A stretch of 12,489 nucleotides of DNA. Source: Pseudomonadota bacterium. Its GTDB lineage: Bacteria; Pseudomonadota; Gammaproteobacteria; Pseudomonadales; Azotimanducaceae. The position numbers were made by a program, and so were the translations under genes. Each line of letters opens with the position of its first letter. Position 1 is the first letter of the stretch. The DNA lies in assembly GCA_009936895.1 (NCBI GenBank), contig JAACDS010000302.1, positions 1-12,489 on the forward strand, written 5' to 3'. A model generated the notes under the pieces. That model made no database searches. It saw only the letters and a program-made list of their open reading frames with translations, and was not told where the DNA came from. This document shows, one piece after another, positions 6,577 through 12,489 of this stretch.

Positions 6577-6657
6577 GCGACATTCTCTCCAGTGGCTTCA
6601 ATAACAATACAAAAAAGTCTCGTCCTTAGCCGGCCCTTAAGTTTACGTCTTTCTACC
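6577..6657. other. Short gap between the monooxygenase stop and the yaiI start
   Basis: These 81 bases separate two leftward genes. Reading leftward there is a T6 run (complement of 6611-6616), but the preceding bases form only weak pairs around a GCCGGC palindrome, so an intrinsic terminator is doubtful. A promoter for yaiI is expected here; I could not define one. Confidence 0.3.
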
Positions 6658-9183
6658 CTAGGCCACCTCACAACCGTGATAGCTGCTTGCCGCAATCTGA
6701 TCACATATGAGTCGGTAGGTACCTACGCCACCAACATAAGCGAGGAACATCCGTGACTTACCAGGTACGTTCGATCCCATGTACCAACTATTCGCCTTGG
6801 GGTAGAGTGTCATATTGGCTAGTTGTTCAGTGTGCTCCGCCCATTCGCGCTCAGCACTGTCTGAGGGCTCGATGATGGCTTTCCCTTCCTCTCGCATCCA
6901 TTGGATACAGTCGCTCACCCAGTCGACATGCTGCTCAATGGATACCAGCATATTGCTGAGCACCGATGGGCTCGACGGCCCGGTAATCGTGAACAGGTTA
7001 GGGAATCCGTGTATTGCGATGCCAAGATAGGAGCGCGGTCCATCAACCCAGGCATCCTGAAGTTTGACGCCACCTCGACCACGTATATCGACTCGTAGCA
7101 GTGGGCCGGTCATAGCATCAAACCCCGTGGCGTACACAATGGCGTCAAATTCGCGCTCGCCGTCCACGGTTTTGATGCCTTTGTCGGTGATGGTCTCTAT
7201 TGGCGTTCTACGAAGGTTCACTAGTGAGACATTATCCTGGTTAAAGGTCTCGTAGTAATTCGTGTCGATACAAGGCCGCTTGGTCCCGTAGGGATAATCA
7301 GTGGGCAAAAGATCCCGCGCTGTCTGTTGATCCTTCACGGTATCGCGAATGCGGTCGCGGATGTATTCGGAAATGTGATCGTTCGCTTCCTGCTCGACTT
7401 GTAAATCGGCGAACTGGAACAGCATCCCGGGAAGAATCCCGCTCTCCCAGCCCTCGGTAAACCGCCGTTCTCGCTCTTCAGAAGTTGCATCAATTGCCCG
7501 ATCAACTGAGCGTTCGTTAACGACGCCCAGCACGTTGAGCTTCTGTGTGGCTCGATACTCGCCGTAGTTCGCTTTGATGGAGTCCGCGTCTTCTTTCTTC
7601 AGCGCATGATTCAATGCGGGCGTCGTGAAGGTCGCAGTGCGCTGGTAAACGACGAGCTCAGACGCTTCTTCGGCAATCAATGGAATCGCTTGCACGGCCG
7701 ACGACCCTGTTCCTATGACGGCGACGCGCTTGCCCGTGAAGTCGACACCTTCTTTTGGCCATAAACCGGTTCGGTAGGTAGCACCTTGATAGTATTCTCT
7801 ACCGATGATGTCTGGCTCCTTGGACGCTGAGAGCACACCGGTTGCCATGACCAGATACTGCGCTCTGATACGTCGACCGCACTCGGTGGTGACGAGCCAC
7901 TCGTCAGCGTATTCATCAAAGTGGGCGCTGGCGACGCGTGTGTTGAAAGCAATGTGGCTTTTGAGATCAAAGCGATCTGCAATGTGTTGGGCGTACTTAA
8001 GAAGCTCGGGCTGAGGCGAGTACTTCTCGGACCACTCCCATTCCTGCTGCAGCTCATCTGAGAATGAGAAGGAGTAGGCCATACTCTCGATGTCGACACG
8101 GGCGCCCGGATAACGGTTCCAATACCAAGTGCCGCCCACATCGCAGCCGGCCTCAAACACCTGAACATCAAGCCCCTGCTCACGCAGTTTGTAGAGCTGG
8201 TACATGCCCGAGAAACCTGCGCCGACAACCACCACATCCTTATGCTCCGCTGCCGTGAGGTGACGGTCCATCTCCTGTGCCAGCCATTGCATGGCTTTAC
8301 TGGCAGCGGGCAATGCTGCAGGCATGGCAAAGAAACCATGCATTTGCTGAGCAAAGTCTTTGTAGCTGACGGTGACACCAGCGCTCTCTAGGGCCTTTGC
8401 ATAGGCTTTACCCTCGTCAACCAAAATGTCGTATTGCGCGGTTAGTACGACAGCGGTTGGCAGGTTGCTGAGATCATCGGCTAACAGTGGTGAAGCTCTG
8501 TAATCGAGTCTCTGCGAGCTGTCAGCGTAGTGCTTCCAGAAGTAGGTCATGATATCGCTGTTGAGGAACAATTGCTTGTCCTCATCGCCCCAGCTCTTCG
8601 CGCCCATTCTCCCATCCGTTACGGGATAGATCAGCGCTTGAAGGTTAATTTTGGGCCCACCCTTGTCCCGTGACTGTATCGCCATAACGGCAGAAAGATT
8701 GCCGCCAGCGCTGTCGCCCGCGACCACCAACGGTAGATCGACGGCATTCAAATCGGCTCTGTGGTTGTCGGCCCACTCCAGCGCGGCATAACAGTCATCG
8801 ACCGGTGTTGGGAATGAATGCTCTGGGGCCTTTCGGTAGTCGACCATGACAACAATCGAGTTACAGACCTCTGCAAGGTGTCGGCCCACAGCGTCGTAGT
8901 CGTCGATGCTGCCAATGACCCAGCCACCGCCGTGGTAATACACCATTAGGCTTTTAGCAGGGGTGGACGGCCCCAGGACTCGACCCCTAATACTACCGCC
9001 ACCAACCGGGATCTCGACGTCACGGCTGCTAACTTTAGCAGGGCCGGGCGGCATTGAGCGGTTAATTTCTGAGAACACCAGCCGTGCCTCATCCGGCGTC
9101 AGCGTATTGAGTGCAGGTGTCTCATTGAGCATCATGCCTGCGAGCATCGACGTCGTTGCTAGATCTAATTGCATCTGAGTCAT
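6658..9183 (-). CDS. Fusion of HSL-type alpha/beta hydrolase and class I Baeyer-Villiger-type flavin monooxygenase
   Basis: This single 841-residue frame holds two complete enzymes. Residues 1-305 are a hormone-sensitive-lipase-family esterase: oxyanion HGGG (84-87), nucleophile GDSAGG (Ser158), acid in YDILVDEG (Asp252) and MHGF (His282). After a linker of about ten residues, 316-841 form an FAD/NADPH monooxygenase: GAGFSG (321-326), GGTWYWNRYPGARVD (350-364), GTGSSA (491-496), KRPCIDTNYYETFN (635-648) and ATGFD (685-689). The Baeyer-Villiger fingerprint FxGxxxHxxxW reads YQGATYRTGLW (465-475), with Arg471 for His. The likely chemistry is ketone to ester or lactone, then ester cleavage in the same polypeptide. 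AAAGG abuts ATG 9183, but AAGGA is well placed (8 bases) for the in-frame ATG at 9174, so the protein may start at Met4. It lies 29 bases after the carotenoid oxygenase gene, probably in one operon. No signal peptide is present. Confidence 0.9.
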   Translation of the reverse strand: MTQMQLDLATTSMLAGMMLNETPALNTLTPDEARLVFSEINRSMPPGPAKVSSRDVEIPVGGGSIRGRVLGPSTPAKSLMVYYHGGGWVIGSIDDYDAVGRHLAEVCNSIVVMVDYRKAPEHSFPTPVDDCYAALEWADNHRADLNAVDLPLVVAGDSAGGNLSAVMAIQSRDKGGPKINLQALIYPVTDGRMGAKSWGDEDKQLFLNSDIMTYFWKHYADSSQRLDYRASPLLADDLSNLPTAVVLTAQYDILVDEGKAYAKALESAGVTVSYKDFAQQMHGFFAMPAALPAASKAMQWLAQEMDRHLTAAEHKDVVVVGAGFSGMYQLYKLREQGLDVQVFEAGCDVGGTWYWNRYPGARVDIESMAYSFSFSDELQQEWEWSEKYSPQPELLKYAQHIADRFDLKSHIAFNTRVASAHFDEYADEWLVTTECGRRIRAQYLVMATGVLSASKEPDIIGREYYQGATYRTGLWPKEGVDFTGKRVAVIGTGSSAVQAIPLIAEEASELVVYQRTATFTTPALNHALKKEDADSIKANYGEYRATQKLNVLGVVNERSVDRAIDATSEERERRFTEGWESGILPGMLFQFADLQVEQEANDHISEYIRDRIRDTVKDQQTARDLLPTDYPYGTKRPCIDTNYYETFNQDNVSLVNLRRTPIETITDKGIKTVDGEREFDAIVYATGFDAMTGPLLRVDIRGRGGVKLQDAWVDGPRSYLGIAIHGFPNLFTITGPSSPSVLSNMLVSIEQHVDWVSDCIQWMREEGKAIIEPSDSAEREWAEHTEQLANMTLYPKANSWYMGSNVPGKSRMFLAYVGGVGTYRLICDQIAASSYHGCEVA

Positions 9184-9200
9184 CCTTTATCGTTATGAGT

Positions 9201-9218
9201 GATTAAACCTGTTTAATC
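9201..9218. repeat. Perfect 8-bp inverted repeat at the oxygenase/fusion-gene junction
   Basis: GATTAAAC-CT-GTTTAATC spans the last codons and stop (TAA, 9215-9213) of the carotenoid oxygenase gene, 17 bases before the fusion-gene ATG. The arms are exact. A 2-base spacer is too tight for a good RNA hairpin unless inner pairs open, so a dimeric DNA-binding protein site is the more natural reading. No T run follows. Confidence 0.45.
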
Positions 9219-10646
9219 GGGTATCCAGTTCCCGTGAAAACCAGGTGGAATACGATGGGGAATATTCACCGCACCGATAGGCCCTTGCTCAATGTCGAGG
9301 GCTTCAAAGAATTGCAGTTGGGTCGTGTCGTTTTTTGCATCGATAACCAAGCCCATTAGCCAGCCATCGGCTTCCTCAGCATCTGCTGCTCGGGGGACAA
9401 ACACAAACTCGCCGCCAACAAGATCAGGACCGAAGGTGTAGCTTCGCTTTTCACCCGTCTCAAGATCATGATGGTATAGCGCATTCTCGGCGACAAAATT
9501 TGAGACGGTCTCGCTGGGCTGACTGACGACCCAGGCGTGTCGATAGGACTGCCCAAAATGGCGCTCGTCGATCCGTGGAAATTCTTGCGGGGATGCATCA
9601 ATCGAGGTTCGTGTGACTTTCTGATTATCTGAATCAACCCGCCATCGCTCAAATCCACAGGGAACACCGTTAGGGCCGTCGGGGCCATGCGCGAACATGC
9701 TTTCGTAGGCGCAACAGTCAATGGTTACGCTACGGTCGTCATTCTGAAAACTATTAGCGACGTGAAAAACGTAACAGGGATCAACGTCACACCAGACAAT
9801 CTGGTCTTCGTCGCCGCGACGCGGCAGGAGTCCAACGCGCGCGGGATGAGCCTTATTCCAGCGGTAGGGAAAGTTGTAGCCCTGGGCGAGTGTCGGTAGC
9901 GAGATGGTGACAGGCAGATCAAACACAATGACGTAGTCGTCAGTGATGCTGCACTCGTGGATTGACGGACCATCTTGTACCGCAATAGGGCGTTCTGCAA
10001 TAACCTCCCCTGCAGGACTAATAGCGACGTGCCATACGGTGTCCTGTGTTTCAGATTCGTAAGTGATGGCATGCCATTCACCTGTCTTAGGATCCTCATG
10101 AGGATGGGCGCTAAGCGGGGCTGTTAAGGTCCCTTGCAGGTTTGTCGATGCTACCGTATCGAGATTGCGGTCAAGCTCAAAGGGAAACGGCCCGGACTCA
10201 ACTAGCGCTAACGTTTTTCCAGCCAATTTCAGGACATTGGTATTGACCGTGTCGCGTGCACCACGTCGCGGTCCACCCGCTGCGAGTGGTCCGCCGTTTC
10301 GCTCGAGTGTACCTGTTTTGATATATCGGTTGTGATACCACTCAGCTTTACCGCCGGATAGCCGAATGCCGTGCACCATGCCATCACCGACAAACCAATG
10401 GTGACCTCGTGGGTCAGGTTTAAAAGGGTTTGGACCGATTCGGGCGTATGTTCCCACAAGCGTTTTTGGTATCTCACCCAACACCTCGAGGTGATCGAGC
10501 GACAACTCTTCCGCCATGGGCTCGTGGATGCCCGTAAGAAACATGTGCTTACGATAGGGATTCTTGAGCTTCCGATTAAAAGCGGCTGACGTGTTTAAAG
10601 CCTTAGTAACTGCCGCTCGGATTTTGACTTCGGTCTCTCTTGCCAT
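9213..10646 (-). CDS. Carotenoid cleavage oxygenase (RPE65/CCD/lignostilbene dioxygenase family)
   Basis: This 477-residue non-heme iron oxygenase would split a C=C bond of a carotenoid, apocarotenoid or stilbene-type substrate into two carbonyl products. All four iron-ligand histidines appear in family context: His181 (APLSAHPHEDP), His230 (PSIHECSIT), His295 (CYVFHVANSF) and His471 (PPGFHGNW). The N-terminal YARIGPNPFKPDP (67-79) and HWFVGDGMVHGIRL (83-96) are also classic. Length is normal and there is no signal peptide. GTAGGG precedes the ATG by about 4 bases. Only 29 bases separate its stop from the hydrolase-monooxygenase fusion, so the two probably form an operon. The first 30 residues are basic and helical. 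The family does not reveal substrate, and a stilbene cleaver remains possible. Confidence 0.93.
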   Translation of the reverse strand: MARETEVKIRAAVTKALNTSAAFNRKLKNPYRKHMFLTGIHEPMAEELSLDHLEVLGEIPKTLVGTYARIGPNPFKPDPRGHHWFVGDGMVHGIRLSGGKAEWYHNRYIKTGTLERNGGPLAAGGPRRGARDTVNTNVLKLAGKTLALVESGPFPFELDRNLDTVASTNLQGTLTAPLSAHPHEDPKTGEWHAITYESETQDTVWHVAISPAGEVIAERPIAVQDGPSIHECSITDDYVIVFDLPVTISLPTLAQGYNFPYRWNKAHPARVGLLPRRGDEDQIVWCDVDPCYVFHVANSFQNDDRSVTIDCCAYESMFAHGPDGPNGVPCGFERWRVDSDNQKVTRTSIDASPQEFPRIDERHFGQSYRHAWVVSQPSETVSNFVAENALYHHDLETGEKRSYTFGPDLVGGEFVFVPRAADAEEADGWLMGLVIDAKNDTTQLQFFEALDIEQGPIGAVNIPHRIPPGFHGNWIPD

Positions 10647-10664
10647 TGAGCCCTACTTATTCGA

Positions 10665-10683
10665 TTTATTATCACCTAATAAA
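10665..10683. promoter_or_regulatory. Candidate operator: 7-bp inverted repeat upstream of the carotenoid oxygenase gene
   Basis: TTTATTA-TCACC-TAATAAA is an exact dyad with a 5-base spacer, 19 bases before the oxygenase start codon and overlapping the proposed -10 box. That is the usual position for a repressor site of TetR/GntR/MarR-type regulators. No regulator gene is in the window. AT-rich dyads can arise by chance, so function is inferred. Confidence 0.35.
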
Positions 10684-10694
10684 CACCATGTCAG
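10668..10694 (-). promoter_or_regulatory. Candidate promoter of the carotenoid oxygenase operon
   Basis: On the minus strand, CTGACA (10694-10689, five of six -35 bases) and GATAAT (10673-10668, five of six -10 bases) are separated by only 15 bases, which is short. Transcription would start near 10660, about 14 bases before the start codon. The 122-base gap after kbl makes an independent promoter likely; this exact pair is tentative. Confidence 0.28.
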
Positions 10695-10749
10695 TAAGCG
10701 CTGGCAAGCCGCCTGACGAAACTACGGCTAATGAATATCGGTGCCCCAA

Positions 10750-10765
10750 AGATACTCGCGTATCT
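10750..10765 (-). terminator. Stem-loop just after kbl; possible weak terminator
   Basis: On the minus strand AGATAC-GCGA-GTATCT forms a perfect 6-bp stem capped by a GNRA-type tetraloop, three bases after the kbl stop. Only three Ts follow before GGGG, so it is a poor intrinsic terminator. It could instead protect the 3' end of the tdh-kbl message. Confidence 0.35.
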
Positions 10766-10768
10766 ATT

Positions 10769-11962
10769 TCAGACGGCCAACTCGTCCCGCGCTGTCGCAA
10801 AGGCAGCAACGGCCTTGTCCAGGTCTGCCGTTGTGTGCCCCGCAGAGATTTGCACACGAATGCGTGCTTTACCTTGAGGGACGACGGGGTAGAAGAACCC
10901 AATGGCAAAGATATCGAGTTCAAGCAGGCGCTCCGACATGTTTTGTGCGGCGACGGCATCACCTAACATAACAGGCACGATGGGGTGATCGCCCTCAGGT
11001 ACAGCAAAGCCGTTCTCCTGCATCAGCGCACGAAAGTAATGCGTGTTCTCTTCAAGCCGATCCCGCAGTGCGGTCGATGCTTCCAGCATGTCGAGTACTC
11101 TCAGGGACGCCGCGCATATGGAAGGCGCAAGCGTATTTGAGAAGAGATAAGGTCTCGAGCGTTGACGCAATAGGTCGACAATCTCCTGTCGGGCCGAGGT
11201 GTAGCCACCTGAGCCACCGCCGAGCGCTTTGCCGAAGGTTCCGGTGATGATGTCGACTCGATCCATGACGCCGCAGTATTCGTGAACACCACGACCGGTG
11301 GCGCCCATAAAACCAGTTGCATGACAGTCGTCGTGGTGAACCATGGCGTCGTATTTATCTGCGAGGTCGCAGATCTTATCGAGTTGCGCAATGGTACCGT
11401 CCATCGAAAAAACACCGTCTGTGGTGATGAGGATTCGTCGTGCGCCTTTTTCGCGCGCAGCTTGCAACTGAGCCTCGAGGTCATACATGTCATTGTTGCG
11501 ATAGCGATAACGCGCTGCCTTGCAGAGACGTATACCGTCAATGATCGATGCGTGGTTAAGCTCATCTGAAATCACCGCATCTTCAGAGCCGAGGATCGTC
11601 TCGAATAAACCAGTATTTGCATCGAAGCACGCGGCGTAAAGAATGGTGTCTTCCATACCGAGAAAACGAGACACTCGCGCCTCGAGCGTCTTGTGAATCC
11701 CCTGGGTGCCACAAATGAACCGAACAGACGCCAAGCCGAAACCCCAGGTGTTTAAACTATCGCTAGCGGCTTTTATAATGTCCGGGTGGTTGGCCAGTCC
11801 GAGATAGTTGTTGGCGCACATGTTGACGACATTAGAGCCATCCGCCAGCGTGATATCGTTTTTCTGATCAGAGGCAATCACCCGCTCTGTTTTCCAGAGC
11901 CCCGTTTCTTTGATGCCAGCAATTTCGTCAGCGAAGCTGGCTCTTGCCGCTTGATAGCTCAT
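10769..11962 (-). CDS. kbl: 2-amino-3-ketobutyrate CoA ligase (glycine C-acetyltransferase)
   Basis: This 397-residue PLP enzyme of the alpha-oxoamine synthase family converts 2-amino-3-oxobutanoate and CoA to glycine and acetyl-CoA, the second step of threonine breakdown. Recognisable parts are NNYLGLANHP (51-60), FICGTQGIHKTLE (82-94), DELNHASIIDGIRL (133-146), HHDDCHATGF (209-218) and the cofactor lysine in TFGKALGGGSGGY (Lys245). Length equals the family norm. I start it at ATG 11962, which has GGAAGGA ending about 6 bases upstream and lies one base after the tdh stop. A longer in-frame reading to 12019 adds 19 residues that match nothing and overlap tdh. The tight tdh-kbl spacing shows an operon for threonine catabolism. 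Confidence 0.97.
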   Translation of the reverse strand: MSYQAARASFADEIAGIKETGLWKTERVIASDQKNDITLADGSNVVNMCANNYLGLANHPDIIKAASDSLNTWGFGLASVRFICGTQGIHKTLEARVSRFLGMEDTILYAACFDANTGLFETILGSEDAVISDELNHASIIDGIRLCKAARYRYRNNDMYDLEAQLQAAREKGARRILITTDGVFSMDGTIAQLDKICDLADKYDAMVHHDDCHATGFMGATGRGVHEYCGVMDRVDIITGTFGKALGGGSGGYTSARQEIVDLLRQRSRPYLFSNTLAPSICAASLRVLDMLEASTALRDRLEENTHYFRALMQENGFAVPEGDHPIVPVMLGDAVAAQNMSERLLELDIFAIGFFYPVVPQGKARIRVQISAGHTTADLDKAVAAFATARDELAV

Positions 11963-11963
11963 G

Positions 11964-12489
11964 TCAGTCCTTCCAGTCGAGGATGATTTTTCCCGATTGC
12001 CCAGAGCACACGATGTCAAAGCCCTCTTGGAATTCGGTGTAGTGAAGTCGGTGCGTAATGATGCGTTCCACGGGGAGTCCGCTTTGAATCATCATCACCA
12101 TTTTGTACCAGGTCTCGTAAATCTCTCGGCCGTAAATACCTTTGATGTTCAGGCCTTTAAACACGATGTCGGTCCAGTTAATACCAGTATCGTCCGGCAT
12201 GATGCCAAGCATCGCAATGTTGCCGCCATTGATCATTTTGTCCAGCACATCGCGGAATGCCACTGGTGAGCCAGACATCTCGAGACACACATCGAAGCCC
12301 TCGAGTATTCCGAGGCTTTCCATGAATTCCCGGGTGATTTGCTGCTTACTGACGTCAATCGGTTTGACCTTGGGCACAATCCGCTTGGCTAGGTCGAGTC
12401 GATATTCGTTGACGTCGGTCAGAATCACGTTCCTCGCGCCGCAATGTCCAGCGACCATGGCAGCCATAATGCCGATGGGTCCCGCACCG
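11964..12489 (-). CDS. tdh: L-threonine 3-dehydrogenase, C-terminal part (cut by the window edge)
   Basis: The last 174 residues of a zinc-dependent medium-chain NAD dehydrogenase that oxidises threonine to 2-amino-3-oxobutanoate, the unstable substrate passed to Kbl. The visible part begins in the NAD-binding loop (GAGPIGIMAA) and continues through VILTDVNEYRLDLAKRI, DVCLEMSGSPVAFRDVL, and a typical C-terminal segment including GIYGREIYETWYKM, PVERIITHRLHYTEFQEGFD and SGKIILDWKD. The Asp of LTDVN at the end of the second strand favours NAD over NADP. The N-terminal zinc-binding half lies beyond base 12489. The stop is one base from the kbl start, confirming the usual tdh-kbl order. Confidence 0.96.
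   Translation of the reverse strand, partial: GAGPIGIMAAMVAGHCGARNVILTDVNEYRLDLAKRIVPKVKPIDVSKQQITREFMESLGILEGFDVCLEMSGSPVAFRDVLDKMINGGNIAMLGIMPDDTGINWTDIVFKGLNIKGIYGREIYETWYKMVMMIQSGLPVERIITHRLHYTEFQEGFDIVCSGQSGKIILDWKD

Noticed and set aside
6611..6650. Intrinsic terminator after the fusion gene
   Set aside because: A T6 run exists on the minus strand, but no stable stem directly precedes it.
7713..8378. 221-codon leftward frame within the fusion gene
   Set aside because: It is an out-of-frame shadow of the monooxygenase/hydrolase junction; the real frame carries all conserved motifs.
11963..12019. 19-residue N-terminal extension of kbl
   Set aside because: It overlaps the conserved tdh C-terminus; the ATG at 11962 has a good ribosome site and gives the normal family length.

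Overview
The window looks like chromosomal DNA of a flagellated Gammaproteobacterium, probably marine or aquatic. This is inferred from gene content: a PomA/MotA-type stator, a FliK-like protein beside a short FlhB-tail protein, YaiI, and a tdh-kbl threonine-degradation pair. No rRNA or other taxonomic marker is present, so the genus is not resolved. No tRNA, rRNA, CRISPR array, insertion sequence or phage gene was seen.

Left part (1-4719), motility-related. A two-gene stator operon, motA-motB, reads leftward with a 4-base overlap. Diverging from it is a rightward group: a FliK-like hook-length protein, a stand-alone FlhB C-terminal-domain protein (4-base overlap), a possible 35-codon ORF, a degenerate methyltransferase-fold protein, and a small exported four-cysteine protein that overlaps the methyltransferase-like gene. 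Facing this group is a PilZ-type protein with degenerate c-di-GMP motifs and a long helical insertion.

Middle (4720-6576). A 393-base gap without a convincing gene holds a C9 tract in the loop of an imperfect hairpin and a perfect 10-bp inverted repeat. It precedes a family GT10 (alpha-1,3-fucosyltransferase-like) glycosyltransferase. A convergent yaiI gene (DUF188) follows.

Right part (6658-12489), metabolic, all leftward and visibly more GC-rich. In transcription order it holds tdh (truncated by the window edge) and kbl, which convert threonine to glycine plus acetyl-CoA. A carotenoid cleavage oxygenase comes next, then an 841-residue fusion of an HSL-type alpha/beta hydrolase and a class I Baeyer-Villiger-type flavin monooxygenase. 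The last two look like one catabolic unit: the oxygenase would cleave a polyene or stilbene-like substrate to carbonyl products, the monooxygenase domain would turn a ketone into an ester, and the hydrolase domain would cleave the ester. The substrate is unknown; an apocarotenoid ketone is the natural hypothesis. Two AT-rich dyads flank the oxygenase gene and could be regulator sites.

The most interesting items are the hydrolase-monooxygenase fusion with an Arg in place of the fingerprint His, its pairing with a carotenoid oxygenase, the non-canonical PilZ protein, and the fucosyltransferase-like gene with its unusual upstream DNA.
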